A DNA stretch of 64,000 nt from Scedosporium boydii (taxonomy: Eukaryota; Ascomycota; Sordariomycetes; Microascales; Microascaceae): positions 124,001 to 188,000 of the forward strand of contig NJFT01000025.1 of NCBI GenBank assembly GCA_002221725.1, in the 5' to 3' direction. The notes beneath the pieces were generated by a model. That model made no database searches, was not told the DNA's origin, and saw nothing but the letters and a program-made list of their open reading frames with translations. Shown here one piece after another: positions 1-11,089 of this stretch. A program made the translations under genes and the position numbers. Numbering within the stretch: position 1 is the stretch's first letter; the number at the start of each line of letters is the position of its first letter.

Positions 1-1210
1 GAGCTGAGATTAGGGAATGAGAAGTCCCTCGAGTTGACGTATGCGATATTAAATATCGCGGTGGACGGATGCTTCTGTACGCCTGGTGTAAGGTATTCAA
101 GAGCCCAAGCAGACATGATTCCTGAGCCATTGAATATGAGACAGATCTCGGGGTTCTTCGTGGCGACCGATATGATGTGATCTATTGGTTTGCTTTGCTT
201 TTCCCCGTCTTCTCCTTGAAGTTGAACAGCCTTCTCAACTGCCAAAGAAAAATCCCTTCCGTCTATAATTCCGGCCCAGCGGATCACGCGGGAGCTCTTC
301 GGGCTTTCTTGTATAGAGGATGCGATGTCTATCCTGCCGCACAAATGCAACTGGGAACTGGCCTGGCTGTCCGCTCCAGCCCAGACTCGGATGACACCAT
401 CGGCGCAGAAAGTATAGAGTACATTTTCGATGGTCTGTTCGGGATGAAACGGCTTGCGCCATTGGGCTGCTGTAACCTCGGCGGGATGGATAAGGTAGGA
501 AAGGTCGAAATGTGTCTCTTCGGAACCGAAGGCTAACCGTCGCCAGATTTGGACAATGCAGTCGCCGTAGCCGGTGGAAGCTATGTAGGTCGAGTCGTAG
601 GATAGGGAGGCAACAGAGACGGGGCCGGGGAGAGATGCCACCCACACGCGGCTCGGCTCGCCTCGTACCGAGTATAGCACTAGCTCATTTGTTCCGACGA
701 GAAGATCGCTAGATGCGCCCCAGGAGAGGGAAGGAGAGACAGGGCAAGGAAGCGCTCCACTAAGGGTGATTGTCGAGTCGGGAATCCACTAGTGATTGTG
801 GGCTGTTAGCGTAGGCCGGCTAAGGATGGCCGTAGTAATGGCGGCGGAATGTACACACCTTGTGAGACCCATTGGAAACACGAGCACAGGGCCGGGGCCG
901 GTAAAGTTGTACAGAACCTCGCGTGGATACGGCTATGATGCCCGAGGTCTCGTCCAGGGCGATGGATTCTAGCGGATGGTCTCCATTTTCGTAAATAGTC
1001 TGGACAAGATTCTGCGGCCCGCTTAGAATGGTAAAGGCGTTTCCCGTGACGTAGGCCTGTCCCGGAATGATAAGCTCTTGTTACATATGCGCAGCTACGC
1101 AGCTGGTGACCTTCGGGAAACAAACTCACGGTGAAATGCTGCTGCTTCCAGTAGCCGGTCGCGAGAGCCTGACGCCGGCAATTAGGACGTCCAGGAAGAA
1201 CGGATGTCAT
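1..1210 (-). CDS. rav1: RAVE complex subunit Rav1, N-terminal part (truncated by window edge)
   Basis: This gene encodes the start of Rav1, the large WD-repeat subunit of the RAVE complex, which reassembles the V-ATPase on vacuolar and endosomal membranes. Three exons join in frame: 1130-1210, 859-1056 and 1-788, with GT-AG introns at 1057-1129 and 789-858. The ATG at 1210 begins MTSVLPGRPN, followed by the family-typical ALATGYWKQQ; an upstream in-frame Met at 1354 lacks family character. Later blades read SVASLSYDSTYIASTGYGDC and FCADGVIRVWAG, which are WD-type strands. About 355 residues are visible and the C-terminal Rav1p domain lies off the left end. Recognition is from the N-terminal motif and WD pattern. 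Confidence is high for the family and good for the splice sites. Confidence 0.85.
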
Positions 1211-2098
1211 GCTGTATGTGCGAGTTTCGAAAGCACATATTCTAGAGAAACATGCGGGAGGACGGCCGAATCGCGAGGATGATGGACGTTGCTCAAGACA
1301 AGATAGATTGCTGGCCCGCGGGGTCCATCCCTCTAGCATGCCCGAAGAGCACAACGGGTGTGTGGAAGCTGGGAGATTCGATCGTTTGATCCCTGCGCAG
1401 GATTCACTATTACGGGGCTGTCCGGCCGCGGTCGCGGTTGGAAGTGACAGCTTGGCTTGATGCGTCGATTGGTTTGTCGATGTCGAGTCGTCGACTGGTT
1501 ACATCCGGTGGGCAATATTGAAGTATAAGAGTTTAAATTTGCAGTGAAGCACTGTACTGTATGTAAACAGCTCGGTATTACCGCCGCACCAAAGTCTACC
1601 TCAACTAGCTTGGGAGCTATGAGGTCACCTGGAACATTCAGTTACCGCAATGATCAGGAGCTGCGGTGGTGGGGCGGGATCACGCCAAATCTATTGATTT
1701 GATGTTCAATTGGACGCTCACAACGCCACTCTCTAATTGTAACCTTTAGTACTACTTCGTAAACATGGGAATAATAGGTTATGCAAGTTCAATATTGGCT
1801 CATATTGCTGCTATTAATACACTGTTGAAGACCTGATCCTCAGCCCTTCAATGGCGATCAATATCCTGTCGTCTGTTGATAAAAGCGATTTGCGAACAAC
1901 CTCTGCAAGTCGGCCAGTCTTTTGAATGGCGGCTGTCTGGCGCCGGTTCCCCGGTTACTTGGTATCACGATATCGTGTTGGTCTTCGGCGCGTTCATGAG
2001 TGGCCCATCAAGACGATAAGGCCGGAAGACATCTCCGTTTACTGCGGTCGGCAGGATGTGTTTGAAAGTGCTACTAGTCCAACGTCCCCACTCTCCCT
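1211..2098. other. Intergenic region between rav1 5' end and sfi1 3' end
   Basis: About 0.9 kb lies between the rav1 start codon and the sfi1 stop codon, both on the minus strand. It should hold the rav1 promoter and the sfi1 3' UTR. One exact TACTTCGTA motif lies at 1753-1761. I see no supported gene; the short open frames here have no recognisable content. Confidence 0.6.
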
Positions 2099-5000
2099 CT
2101 AGCTCTCGCCCTCATATTCACCTTTCGCCTTTGTCCTGGTCATGTATCTCTCCCGTAGTTCGCGCTCGTATGGCGTGGGCAGTGGGCCAGCTGGCGTGGT
2201 AGATGGCAACCCCGCCAGAGATCTCGCCGGGCCAGTCCGTCTTGTCGGGGTGTTTATCGTCCCGACGAGACTATCAAGATCACCATCATCGTCGTCCAAA
2301 CGTAAACGGGTAGACTTCCGCCTAGGGTCCAAGAAATTCGATCTCGACCATAGCTGCATATTCCCTGGTGTAAAGCCGTGTCGTTTTGGAGCCTCACGCC
2401 ACGTCGCATCGCTTTGGCTAAGGACTGCGTTGACACTTCCTTGACCAACGTCCTCTTCAGGTTCATTGCCAGAGTAAACTCCACCCCAAAGCAGGAAATT
2501 CTTGATGAGGGCCTCTCTGCGGCGCCTTTCAATCGTATTCGCCGCATTGTAGGACTGGCCTTCTGCCCATTGAAAGGCAATGTTCCATCGAGTCCAGCAC
2601 GAGTCTAAGATACGTTCAACCCAGAGTTGTGACGCTTCTGCATCGCCGTAGATGTATGCTTCGGCCATCGCGCGCCAGTTATCTAGCAGGGAATGTTTCA
2701 ATAAGTGCTGGCTGTGCTGATCAAGGACTAGAGCATGTCGTACACCCCGCATCCAACTCTTCATCACCGAAGCCAGTAGTTCTTGGTCATGAGTGCGGAC
2801 TACGTGGGTCCAGGTTCGGTTCAGGGCGACCGTGGAGACACATGCGGCTCTCCATTTCTCCCAGCAGCCAAGGACGAGGCGCTCATTAATTTCGTTCTTG
2901 GCCATGGTGTAGGTAACCCTCAGTTTTCGCTCTCTTTCACGCTTCGCCCAAGTTTTCCAGTCCCCAAACCTGCCATGCACAGAGAGATAGAACCCGCCGC
3001 GCTGTGCCCATCTCTCCATTTCGGCATTGTGAGTGGTCGCTTCAAACCAGTCGTTAAGGTTATTTACCTTGGTGGCCGCGTGAGATCTATCAAGCACCAT
3101 GGCATTCAGGCTTGCGGAATCTTCGGCTAGCTGGTGCCATAACTTGAACTGAGACGAGATGACAGGTTGGGAAACATGTACTGCGGCGGGGAGCATATGG
3201 TTCGCTTGGGCCATGCTCTCAAGCGCGCCTGATCGACGTAGAAATAATTTAAAGATTCCTGCTCTGAAGCGGTCGGCGCGTTCCAATCGGAATGTCTCAA
3301 TCTTCTGGAGAGTTACCCACAGCAGAAAATACTGCGATGCTAAGCGAAGGTCCTGACCGGCTTTGAATATCTTGACCTTCGTATCCAGGTTCCACGAATG
3401 AAAGTACTTTGATAGCATTTCTTTAGCGTATAGGTTCGCGGCCTTCGCATCCCCACGAGGAAGCGCAAGCCATCGTGAGAAGAGGGTAGATAACGTGCGG
3501 CCTTGAAAGTGTCGGGCACTGGAAGAAATATGGTTTCTGAGGTTTTTTGAGCGAGAAAGCCAGTCCCGGAACGTTTTAACAACCACCATGGCCTCGTGGT
3601 GCTTATCTGAATCAACAGTGGCCCGAACCCGAAGTTGGCTCGCCTGCAGCCACAAATGGAAAGCAGATTCTTTGAGACGCTGAGATCTTCGAGATTGGAC
3701 CGTGCTCTCAAAGGTGAGCCTCTGCCACTCCGTGAAGGTGTTTGATAAAAGGGTTTGGCGCCGAACTTGTTGGGCAGTCTCCTCTTTTTGTTTTAAAACT
3801 TCCAGCTGCTCGTTCCATCTCGGGAGGTAGACTCTGTGAACAAAGGTGCGGATAGCACGGTAATCCCCTAGGGCTACCTCCTTCCACGAATCGAAGTGTC
3901 TTAACCGCAATATGTGTCTTCGAGCAACCGCAGTCCTCTCGGTTTTCAATGCGGAAAGCTGATGCCAAAGAATGAACCCAGTCGTTAAGACGTAAATTTG
4001 GCGAGCCCTTCCCGCTACTCTGTCGCAACGTACAGCATACGACTCGAGACACGCTGCCTCTTGTGCTGCTGATCTCTTCCAATATGCTAGGTCTTTCCAC
4101 TGGGTGAGAAGTGCTTCGGTCACATTACGTTCGTACACCGTTTCAGCTAATATCCTGCGATACTCCTCGGTATTTTCGGGAGGGGTAGTCAAATTCAACC
4201 AAGAGTTAAACAGCCTTCGTCCGAGAAACACCAGCTCGAGCTCCGCAAGTTGGCCGGTTCGATCGTCTGCCAACGCATCTTCAAGATCATCAAGAAGGGC
4301 TTGCTTGTCTTCTGAGGCAGTGGGGCTGGCCGGACTCGGGTTATTTGTATCGCTAGGTCCGAGGGCCTCAGGCAAGTCAACAGGGGTATGCCGTGCTGGC
4401 TCATTCCTGCGCGGTGGCTGAGCGGGGAGATTGTATTGGGGGATACTACCAGCACACGGAATGTGAGCCGGATGCCCGTGTGAGATTAGCCGGGTCGTAT
4501 GAGCAGTTTCGGTCGCCGTCGTGCCGGCAGACTTGGACGAGGACGGCGACTCTGTCTCGGAGTCCACGGAAGATAGAGCGGCGCCTCCGGCAAGATCCTT
4601 CTCCGCGAACTTGGCGCGGCTAACAAGGGTCGGTCTGAACCGGGGCGATGTGATTTCGGTCTGGGGAGCCTCGGAGAGCTCCTGTTCCGCTGGTATTGAG
4701 CAAGTATCGAACTCGAGTTCAATCCCCATCCGCGACAAAACCGAACCGAACTTCTCCAATAGCGTTCCCTCGCCTCGCTCGCCTCCAATCCTAAAAACGA
4801 GCCTCGAGAGATGCTGGTCATTCTCTGGATCAATCCCATACGCGGGAAGGACTGCATCGTAAGCTTGGAAGAGAGAATTGGTAGGGACTCTGTCCTGTTC
4901 TGGGAGACCGTCCAGGTGCTCCTGAGCGGCCACGACAATCTCGTGGATGACGCTAATGTCTAAGAGGGAGGATGTGTCCGTTAGCCGCTGTGTTCCGGGA

Positions 5001-5140
5001 GTGGAGTTGAAGACCGCGAGGTAGGCAGAACACTAAATACCTTCATTTGTGTAGAATATTTCCGACGAGTTAGTTGATATTTCGGACCCAGGTTTGCCGT
5101 CATACTGGGCCAGCGCTGGATAAGGCAGCAAAGACGGCAT
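2099..5140 (-). CDS. sfi1: Spindle pole body / centrin-binding protein Sfi1
   Basis: Sfi1 is the long helical scaffold that binds centrin (Cdc31) and drives duplication of the spindle pole body. The protein carries about 19 Sfi1-type repeats between residues about 280 and 860, each with an aromatic-x-x-W core such as LFNSWL, FILWHQL, HFDSWKEV, YFHSWNL, CWEKWRAA, VMKSWMRG and LLDNWRAM. The large exon, 2099-4959, has no ATG near its 5' end (an open frame would have to begin at a GTG at 4933). A 100-nt first exon, 5041-5140, starts ATG CCG TCT TTG. It joins through an 81-bp intron (4960-5040) that carries a CTAAC branch site. The junction reads FYTNE-DISVIHEIVVAAQ, in phase, and gives 986 residues. 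The C-terminal tail is basic and Pro/Thr-rich. The family call is strong; the short first exon is inferred from splice signals. Confidence 0.85.
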
Positions 5141-7085
5141 GTGAGGCCTTGCTGTATGGATCGCATGCTAGGTGGGAGTGCATTTCAGGCCGGGAGCGGT
5201 TCAACAAGTAATGCGACACGAGCTGCCGGGTTGGGGGAGACTGGCGCCGAAGCAGCGGTGTTGGGTTCTCGAAATTCGCGTGTTGTCAAGGACTGCTTGC
5301 GAGTGGGATGTGCGCATTGGGCGCGTTAGGGACGACAGAAACTGGCAGTGGGCTCAAGACTGCTGTGAATAAGAGCTTCGTTTTCAAGAATCTCGTTTCC
5401 ACACCGTCATTGTTGAGTCGCGCGTGTCTTGGGAATGCGCAATTGGACCGACACAGTAACGCGGATTGGAGGTTGATACAAAAGGTACTTGGTGGAGAAT
5501 CTCTCAGTCGCGTCGCCAGCCATCTCTTTTCATCTAGCAATGTACGGTGTACGACGGTACGAAGGTACTCGACATGAGCAAAGGGTAAACCCGGTAGCCA
5601 GGGTAGTCACAGATACAAGAATATTTCATTTATCGCATTATCGTTTAGATACATTCCCACGTCAACCTTGCTGTTCCACCCTCCAAGAAATGACCTGGCT
5701 CGACGTCTATTACTGCTACTTACTTCGTAGTTTCTGACTGAAGGCACAATACCGTTGAGAGTCTTTGCTTCTCAGTATGACGCGACCAACTCCTCGACCT
5801 ATACAAAAGCTAGCAACGGCTGTTTCGCAATGCTCTCCACAGGTGAGGAGGACCCCCTCTGAGTTCTGCATCCTTGACCAGGTCGACCTCAGTGAATGAC
5901 AAAAATGTTCATATTCACTAAAACTCGCCCGAATAGGCGGTTGTCTACGGTCGATGTGTTGTCGCCGACTTCAATTCCGTACACAAAGACAAATGCCTTA
6001 AAGAATTTATGTCGCTGAAAGACTGTTATTTAGTATGTATCGCTGGCCTGTCCAAGCAGCCGCCGTGGTTTTCCTGCTGCTAATAGCATCAATCTAGGCT
6101 GCTTCTCGTGGGCGGGGGAGACGGACTTGACCGTTCGGTGCCAACTGTCAAGACAATCAATCTCCTGCCTTACATTTTCCGATCGCTATCGCTGTGCCGA
6201 CGATTGGCTGGTTACATCGATGTATTACTACTCAGGTACTATGAAGTTTATTATTATTTACATTGTACGAAGTAATCTGTAAACACGTTGGACCCAAAGC
6301 AAACTACGAAGTACACTCAAGCTAATACTTCAATGTCGTACTTCGAGATTGTGGTTGCCCGAGGAGAGGAACAAGGAGCTTAGTCAATTACTGTTTACTT
6401 TCCCCCCTGTGTAGTTTAGATCCCACCTCTAACATTGAAGTCTGACCCCTCTTGACGTTATTTCCTCCTTGGACTTGCAGTTAAATGGATCCTGGCCCAG
6501 TCGGAATCTCGGGAAAGCCATCGACGAGTCGGAGACAGCCCGACAGGCTTCTGTTAGTTATTACCCCGCCGTGTTGATCGATTGATGGGTTGATCTGTTA
6601 ATGGAACGCTGATCAATATAATCCAGCACTTCGCGGATGCCCTTGAGTTTATAATTCACGGCCCGGGTCTGGATGTAATTGCTATTCGTAGAATCGTCTA
6701 CGAAGTAAGCCACAAGGAGATCGATAATACCCAGCTTAAACCTTGCCAATTTACTCTGGTGTTTACCCTTTCTCTCGACTACGCCTCGCCTTGATATTTT
6801 CTGGACCCTCAGGGCCTCTACTCCATTGATTGATGCATTGCGAAGGAGTTTTGCTAGAGGTGACTTCCATTTTAGGAGAGGCATCAAACCGCCCGCGTCC
6901 ATGCACTGCTAACGCTCGCTGTCTCTGACAAGGAACATTAGGATTCGATACACCCACGTCCACGCACGCGCCTGCGCCTGCGCCCACCCTCCACTCCCTT
7001 GCCATTTCCTTTAATCCCTTAGTACTCGTTGCAATCACGCTCCTCGTCGATCCGACTCGTCGTCCATAATAATCCCAAGTCCAAC
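5141..7085. other. Divergent intergenic region sfi1 / Mo25
   Basis: A 1.9-kb spacer separates the start codons of sfi1 (minus) and the Mo25 gene (plus), so both promoters should be here. It holds four exact TACGAAGTA/TACTTCGTA motifs, at 5721, 6266, 6305 and 6699. A minus-strand open frame of 113 codons at 6561-6902 has no recognisable domain and is not called. Nothing else stands out. Confidence 0.6.
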
Positions 7086-8297
7086 ATGTCCTTTCTCTTT
7101 GGACGCGCCCGGTCCAGACCTGGGGTAGACCTGGCGAAGCAAGCAAAGGAGTTCCTGAGAAACGGCACCACCAAAACAGATGATCTCGCCAAGGTCTTGT
7201 CACAAATGAAGCTCGTGCTTCAGGGAGACCCCGACACCAGCCCAGATCAGATTTACCAACTTGTCACGACCGTCATAGAGGAGGATCTCCTCTACCAGCT
7301 TGCCGTACACCTACACAAACTGCCGTTCGAGTCTCGGAAGGATACGCAAGTCATCTTCTCCTATATATTCCGATTTCGACCGGCCGGCGCATCCCCGAAA
7401 TCCGATCCGGTAGCCTTGTCGTACGTTGTCAATCAGCGACCTCAGGTGCTTGTTGAACTATGTCGTGGGTATGACTATAAGGAGAGCGCTACGGCTGCGG
7501 GCGCCGTTCTGCGAGAGGTATTAAAAGTCGAGGCTGCTGCGGCGGTTATTCTGTATGATGATGGAGAGAAGGAGGGTTCTAGCACGTACGGCCTTGCCGG
7601 TATCGAGCGAGATAAGCCGCAGAGCGGAAATGGGGTGTTCTGGAAGTTTTTCGAGTGGATCGATAAAAGCTCCTTTGAAGTTGCTGCAGATGCCTTCACT
7701 ACCTTTAGAGTAGGTTTATACACCCCGAACATCCCACTTGACTATACACTACCGCTCTATCCATCACCTGTCGCTAGCATCAGTGAATTCGTTTGGCCGC
7801 CATACTGATATTTCATTTCCCGTCGGCTCTAGGAACTCTTGACGAAACACAAGGACCTCGTACCGCGGTATCTCACTGTGAACTTTGAAATGTTCTTCTC
7901 CAAGTACAATACTACCTTGGTGCAGTCCAACAGCTATGTCACAAAGCGTCAGTCGATCAAGCTGTTGGGAGAGATTTTACTCGACCGCTCAAACTACAGT
8001 GTGATGACAGCATATGTCGACAGTGGTGAGCATCTGAAGATATGCATGAATCTCCTTAGAGATGACCGCAAGATGGTTCAGTATGAGGGTTTTCATGTCT
8101 TCAAGGTCTTTGTCGCCAACCCCCACAAATCTGTCGCTGTACAAAAGATCCTTATCATGAACCGAGACAAACTTCTTACCTTCCTATCCAACTTTCTCAG
8201 TGATAGGACTGATGATGAGCAGTTTATTGATGAGCGAGAGTTCTTGATAAAACAAATCAAGAACTTGCCCCCCCAGCCCATTCCACCTCAGAGGTAA
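7086..8297 (+). CDS. hymA: Mo25 / HymA family protein (Hym1)
   Basis: Mo25 proteins are armadillo-like scaffolds that activate GCK/NDR-pathway kinases (RAM or MOR network). In fungi they affect polarity, cell separation and conidiophore development. Exons 7086-7709 and 7833-8297 join at phase 0 (TTFR-ELLTKHKDLVPRYL) across a 123-bp intron. The product is 362 residues, normal length for the family. The start MSFLFGRARSRPGVDL is family-typical; the open frame extends upstream only to a TTG. Conserved blocks include NTTLVQSNSYVTKRQSIKLL, LLDRSNYSVMTAYV and YEGFHVFKVFVANP. These are the most conserved stretches of eukaryotic Mo25. It is transcribed convergently with the Snf12 gene. I see nothing unusual. 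Confidence 0.95.
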
Positions 8298-8837
8298 CTT
8301 AGCTGCAAAGGTTACTTTCTAGGTTGAATCAGCCGCTCAGTCGAGCATAAGATCGATAATATGGAAGGGGGAGATGAGGATATCTCCCCTCACCATGCTA
8401 CAACTCCTCTTTACAGACCACCCCCTACCACTTCACTACCCCTCCAGGTCCTTGCAGTTGTGTGGCAACACAGCAAGCCCGAAGACTATAGTATGACGTG
8501 GCGGATTCAAAACTGGAACAGCTCTATTTCGGAGCCACCTCTTGTGGAAATCAGGTCTAGACGGGCGATTTCGACTCTGAAAGGAGGCTCTGCTTAGAGA
8601 GTAATGAGCCTTGTGAATAGTCGTATCTCTAGGCACTAATACAATTATGTTTTGCCACTTTGATGAGAGAAAATACGGTGAAGAAATGAAATTGGACTGT
8701 CGATCCGGGAAGGCAAATATTACGCCGGAGAAAAAGAATAAATACCTTCACTAGTGTTACAAGACCGGCCCCAAACGCCCTTCCCAAAACCCATGTCGTG
8801 ATAACAGATGAACCACCAACGCGCAGCCGAAATCTAC
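8298..8837. other. Convergent intergenic region (Mo25 / Snf12 3' ends)
   Basis: This 540-bp spacer lies between two stop codons facing each other. It should contain both 3' UTRs and polyadenylation sites. The open frames here are short and unrecognised. Confidence 0.6.
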
Positions 8838-10550
8838 TTAAGCTGGCCGATGCTGAACTTGCTGCCTCGGACGCGAGAGGATAACATTCACTGTTTCCCG
8901 AGCGTTCTCTGTAGCCCAGACGCTACCGTTCCCACCCTTTCGCCACTCACCGCCACCAGCATGTTCACCTCCACCTCTCGGGGCTTCTCCGTCCAGAACC
9001 TCTAGATCTCTCTTCTGCGAGCTTAGCCAATTCTTGAAGAAGTTGACTGGGTCCTCGCTCAGGGAGGAAAAGAATGTATGCTTCGATTTGGACATGGAAA
9101 CGGCTTGGATTAGCCTAGCGAGCTGTTCATCTAGACCCGCAACCTCTTTGAGCATGCCAGCGTAGCCAGGGTCCGTGATGAATGCTATCATTTTCGCCCG
9201 TAACGGGTTCTCAACAGTTACCTGGATATCGTAAATAGTTGGCTCTGGGTTCTTGTGGAAGTCCTCGTCGACTCGAATAGTGTAGGACAGAGACACTGGC
9301 GGCAGGGGCCGCAGATGGGGCGCAATGTATTCACCCAAATGGGGAATGTGTCCGACGTCTCCACGATTGATGACCTGGTTGTTGACGCGGGGATTAGCTA
9401 GGGTGACCTATGAAAGGTGGTCTGGTTAGGGGATAAGGAAGCCCTACCCTTTTCAGCAGATCATCGCAGCGAAAGTTGCGCTTTTCCTCATCTTCCTGGA
9501 GACCGTGATATCTGATATATTCCCATATCCCCATCATCGTTTCTTGGCGCGTAGCTTCCTCCATGTCCACGACCGCTGCGAGTTCCGGTGTTAATAGAAA
9601 CCTTTCGGGTTCTTCGTGGCGCACAAGATTGACGGTGATATTGACATTCTCGTCCCCGTTCCGCTTGAAGCAAAATTCGTCGAATTCGGCAGTTTGTTGA
9701 CTGCTGGCAGGTGGGTTGCGGTCAGGCTTCTTCCACTCGACATTTTGATCCGGTCGCCTTCCGGGGGTGTGGAAATCTACGCTTATGGACTTGAAGAAAT
9801 GGGAAAGCTTGTAAACAGGACCAGCTGCAGGAGCAGGGCCGCCAGCATCCGCATCGCCCTGTTTCATGGCAGCATCAAACTCATCGTCAAGGAGGCGACC
9901 TTCCATGCGTACACGGTAGGTGGGTTCCAAGTTGTTGCTGAAGTCAAAACTGTCCACATTGAGATCGTTGTTTTGCCATGGTTGGTCTTCCACGGAGTTG
10001 GAGATCCAGATCCGAAGGGTTCTATCGTGCTATAGTGCCAATTTGATGAGCTCGTCCAGATCTCAGAAATATGGAGATAGCGATCTGATGCCTACCTTTA
10101 GGTACCGACTAGCATTATCAATAATGTCGAGCCTCTTACGGGCCAAGGTCGCGTCGAGTCGTCGCTCGTATGCCCGGAGGTTGCTATACAAAGCCACAAG
10201 TTCGGGGTCAATCGTCGAATCTTCAACTCCTTCAGGCATGGCTTTATCGGTAGGCTTGCGACTCCTTCTCTTCGCCAGCTCATTGGCTTGGGCTTGTGCC
10301 TGTTGCTGCTGAGCAATCTGCGCCTGGGTCAGAGGCACAGACGGGTGAGGGCCGGCTGACATCATGGGACCTAGGCAATGAGGAAAGGAGAGGAAGATGT
10401 GTTAGTGAAAGATGCATCGTGGATTTGTAGATATGTGTAGGTGTAAAATCAGCTGCTGTTCTTCATCTTACCAATGCCTCCTCTCCGTTGTCCGGAGGCT
10501 TGACCCTGCCTCTGGGGTGTCTGGGGGTATTGACGGTATTGACCCTGCAT
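8838..10550 (-). CDS. snf12: SWI/SNF and RSC complex subunit Snf12/Ssr3 (SWIB domain)
   Basis: This is the fungal BAF60-type subunit (Snf12/Rsc6/Ssr3) shared by ATP-dependent chromatin remodellers in the nucleus. Four exons join in phase: 10472-10550, 10096-10370, 9448-10029 and 8838-9407, giving 501 residues. The N-terminus is Gln-rich (QYRQYPQTPQRQGQASGQRR, then QIAQQQQAQAQ). A conserved block RTLRIWISNSVEDQPWQ follows. The SWIB domain spans about residues 260-312 (RFLLTPELAAVVDM, GIWEYIRYHGLQ, FRCDDLLKR). The C-terminal part reads PHLGEYIAPHLRPLPPVSLS, then a helical DEQLARLIQAV segment. Length and domain order match the family. The remodeller ATPase at 51845-56305 is a plausible partner in the same complex. 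Confidence 0.93.
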
Positions 10551-11089
10551 TCTGTTTTGTGGGGAGCTTAGCCTTTCAAAAAGCCGATTATTGCTGCAAG
10601 TCAGGCAGAAACAAACTTCTGCCAGGCTGTCGTGTGTTGAAACTGGCTCGGCGGGGATGGCGGCGGTGTGATCAACGGGGAGTGATGGGTTCATCCCAGA
10701 ATCAATTTCGAGGACGCGACGATGAATGACACGCGCAGATGGGCACTCCGTGACAACCAATTTTTACTGGGGCTGGGGCATGGGGCCTGCGGCGGGGGCA
10801 ACGGGCAACTGGGGACCAATTCGCTAGAGACTCGGAAAAAAAGTGGATGAGAACAGGGTCTGCGGGCAACGCCTAAAAAGTACGTCCTCAAAGGCACCTG
10901 AGCTGACTTTGCAGTGTTTCACCTGTCGAGGAACGGGCGTCACGTGATGGCATCAAATCAACATCGAACCTTTTCCGACTTTTGACGAGGTCGATCTCCC
11001 AGTTCTGTATTTACTTTTTCCGTATACGAAGAGAGAACTTAAAAAGACTTAGAAAAGTGGTTAATATTAAACTAACTTAGTATATAAAC
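10551..11089. other. Intergenic region: snf12 promoter and PDK1-gene 3' UTR
   Basis: About 540 bp separates two minus-strand genes. The part next to the PDK1 stop is AT-rich, as expected for a 3' UTR. An open frame at 10449-10760 is simply the snf12 first exon extended upstream and into its first intron. No separate gene is supported. Confidence 0.55.

Noticed and set aside
6561..6902. A 113-codon minus-strand open frame
   Set aside because: No domain or conserved motif is visible, the frame lies in a divergent promoter region, and its length is within chance.
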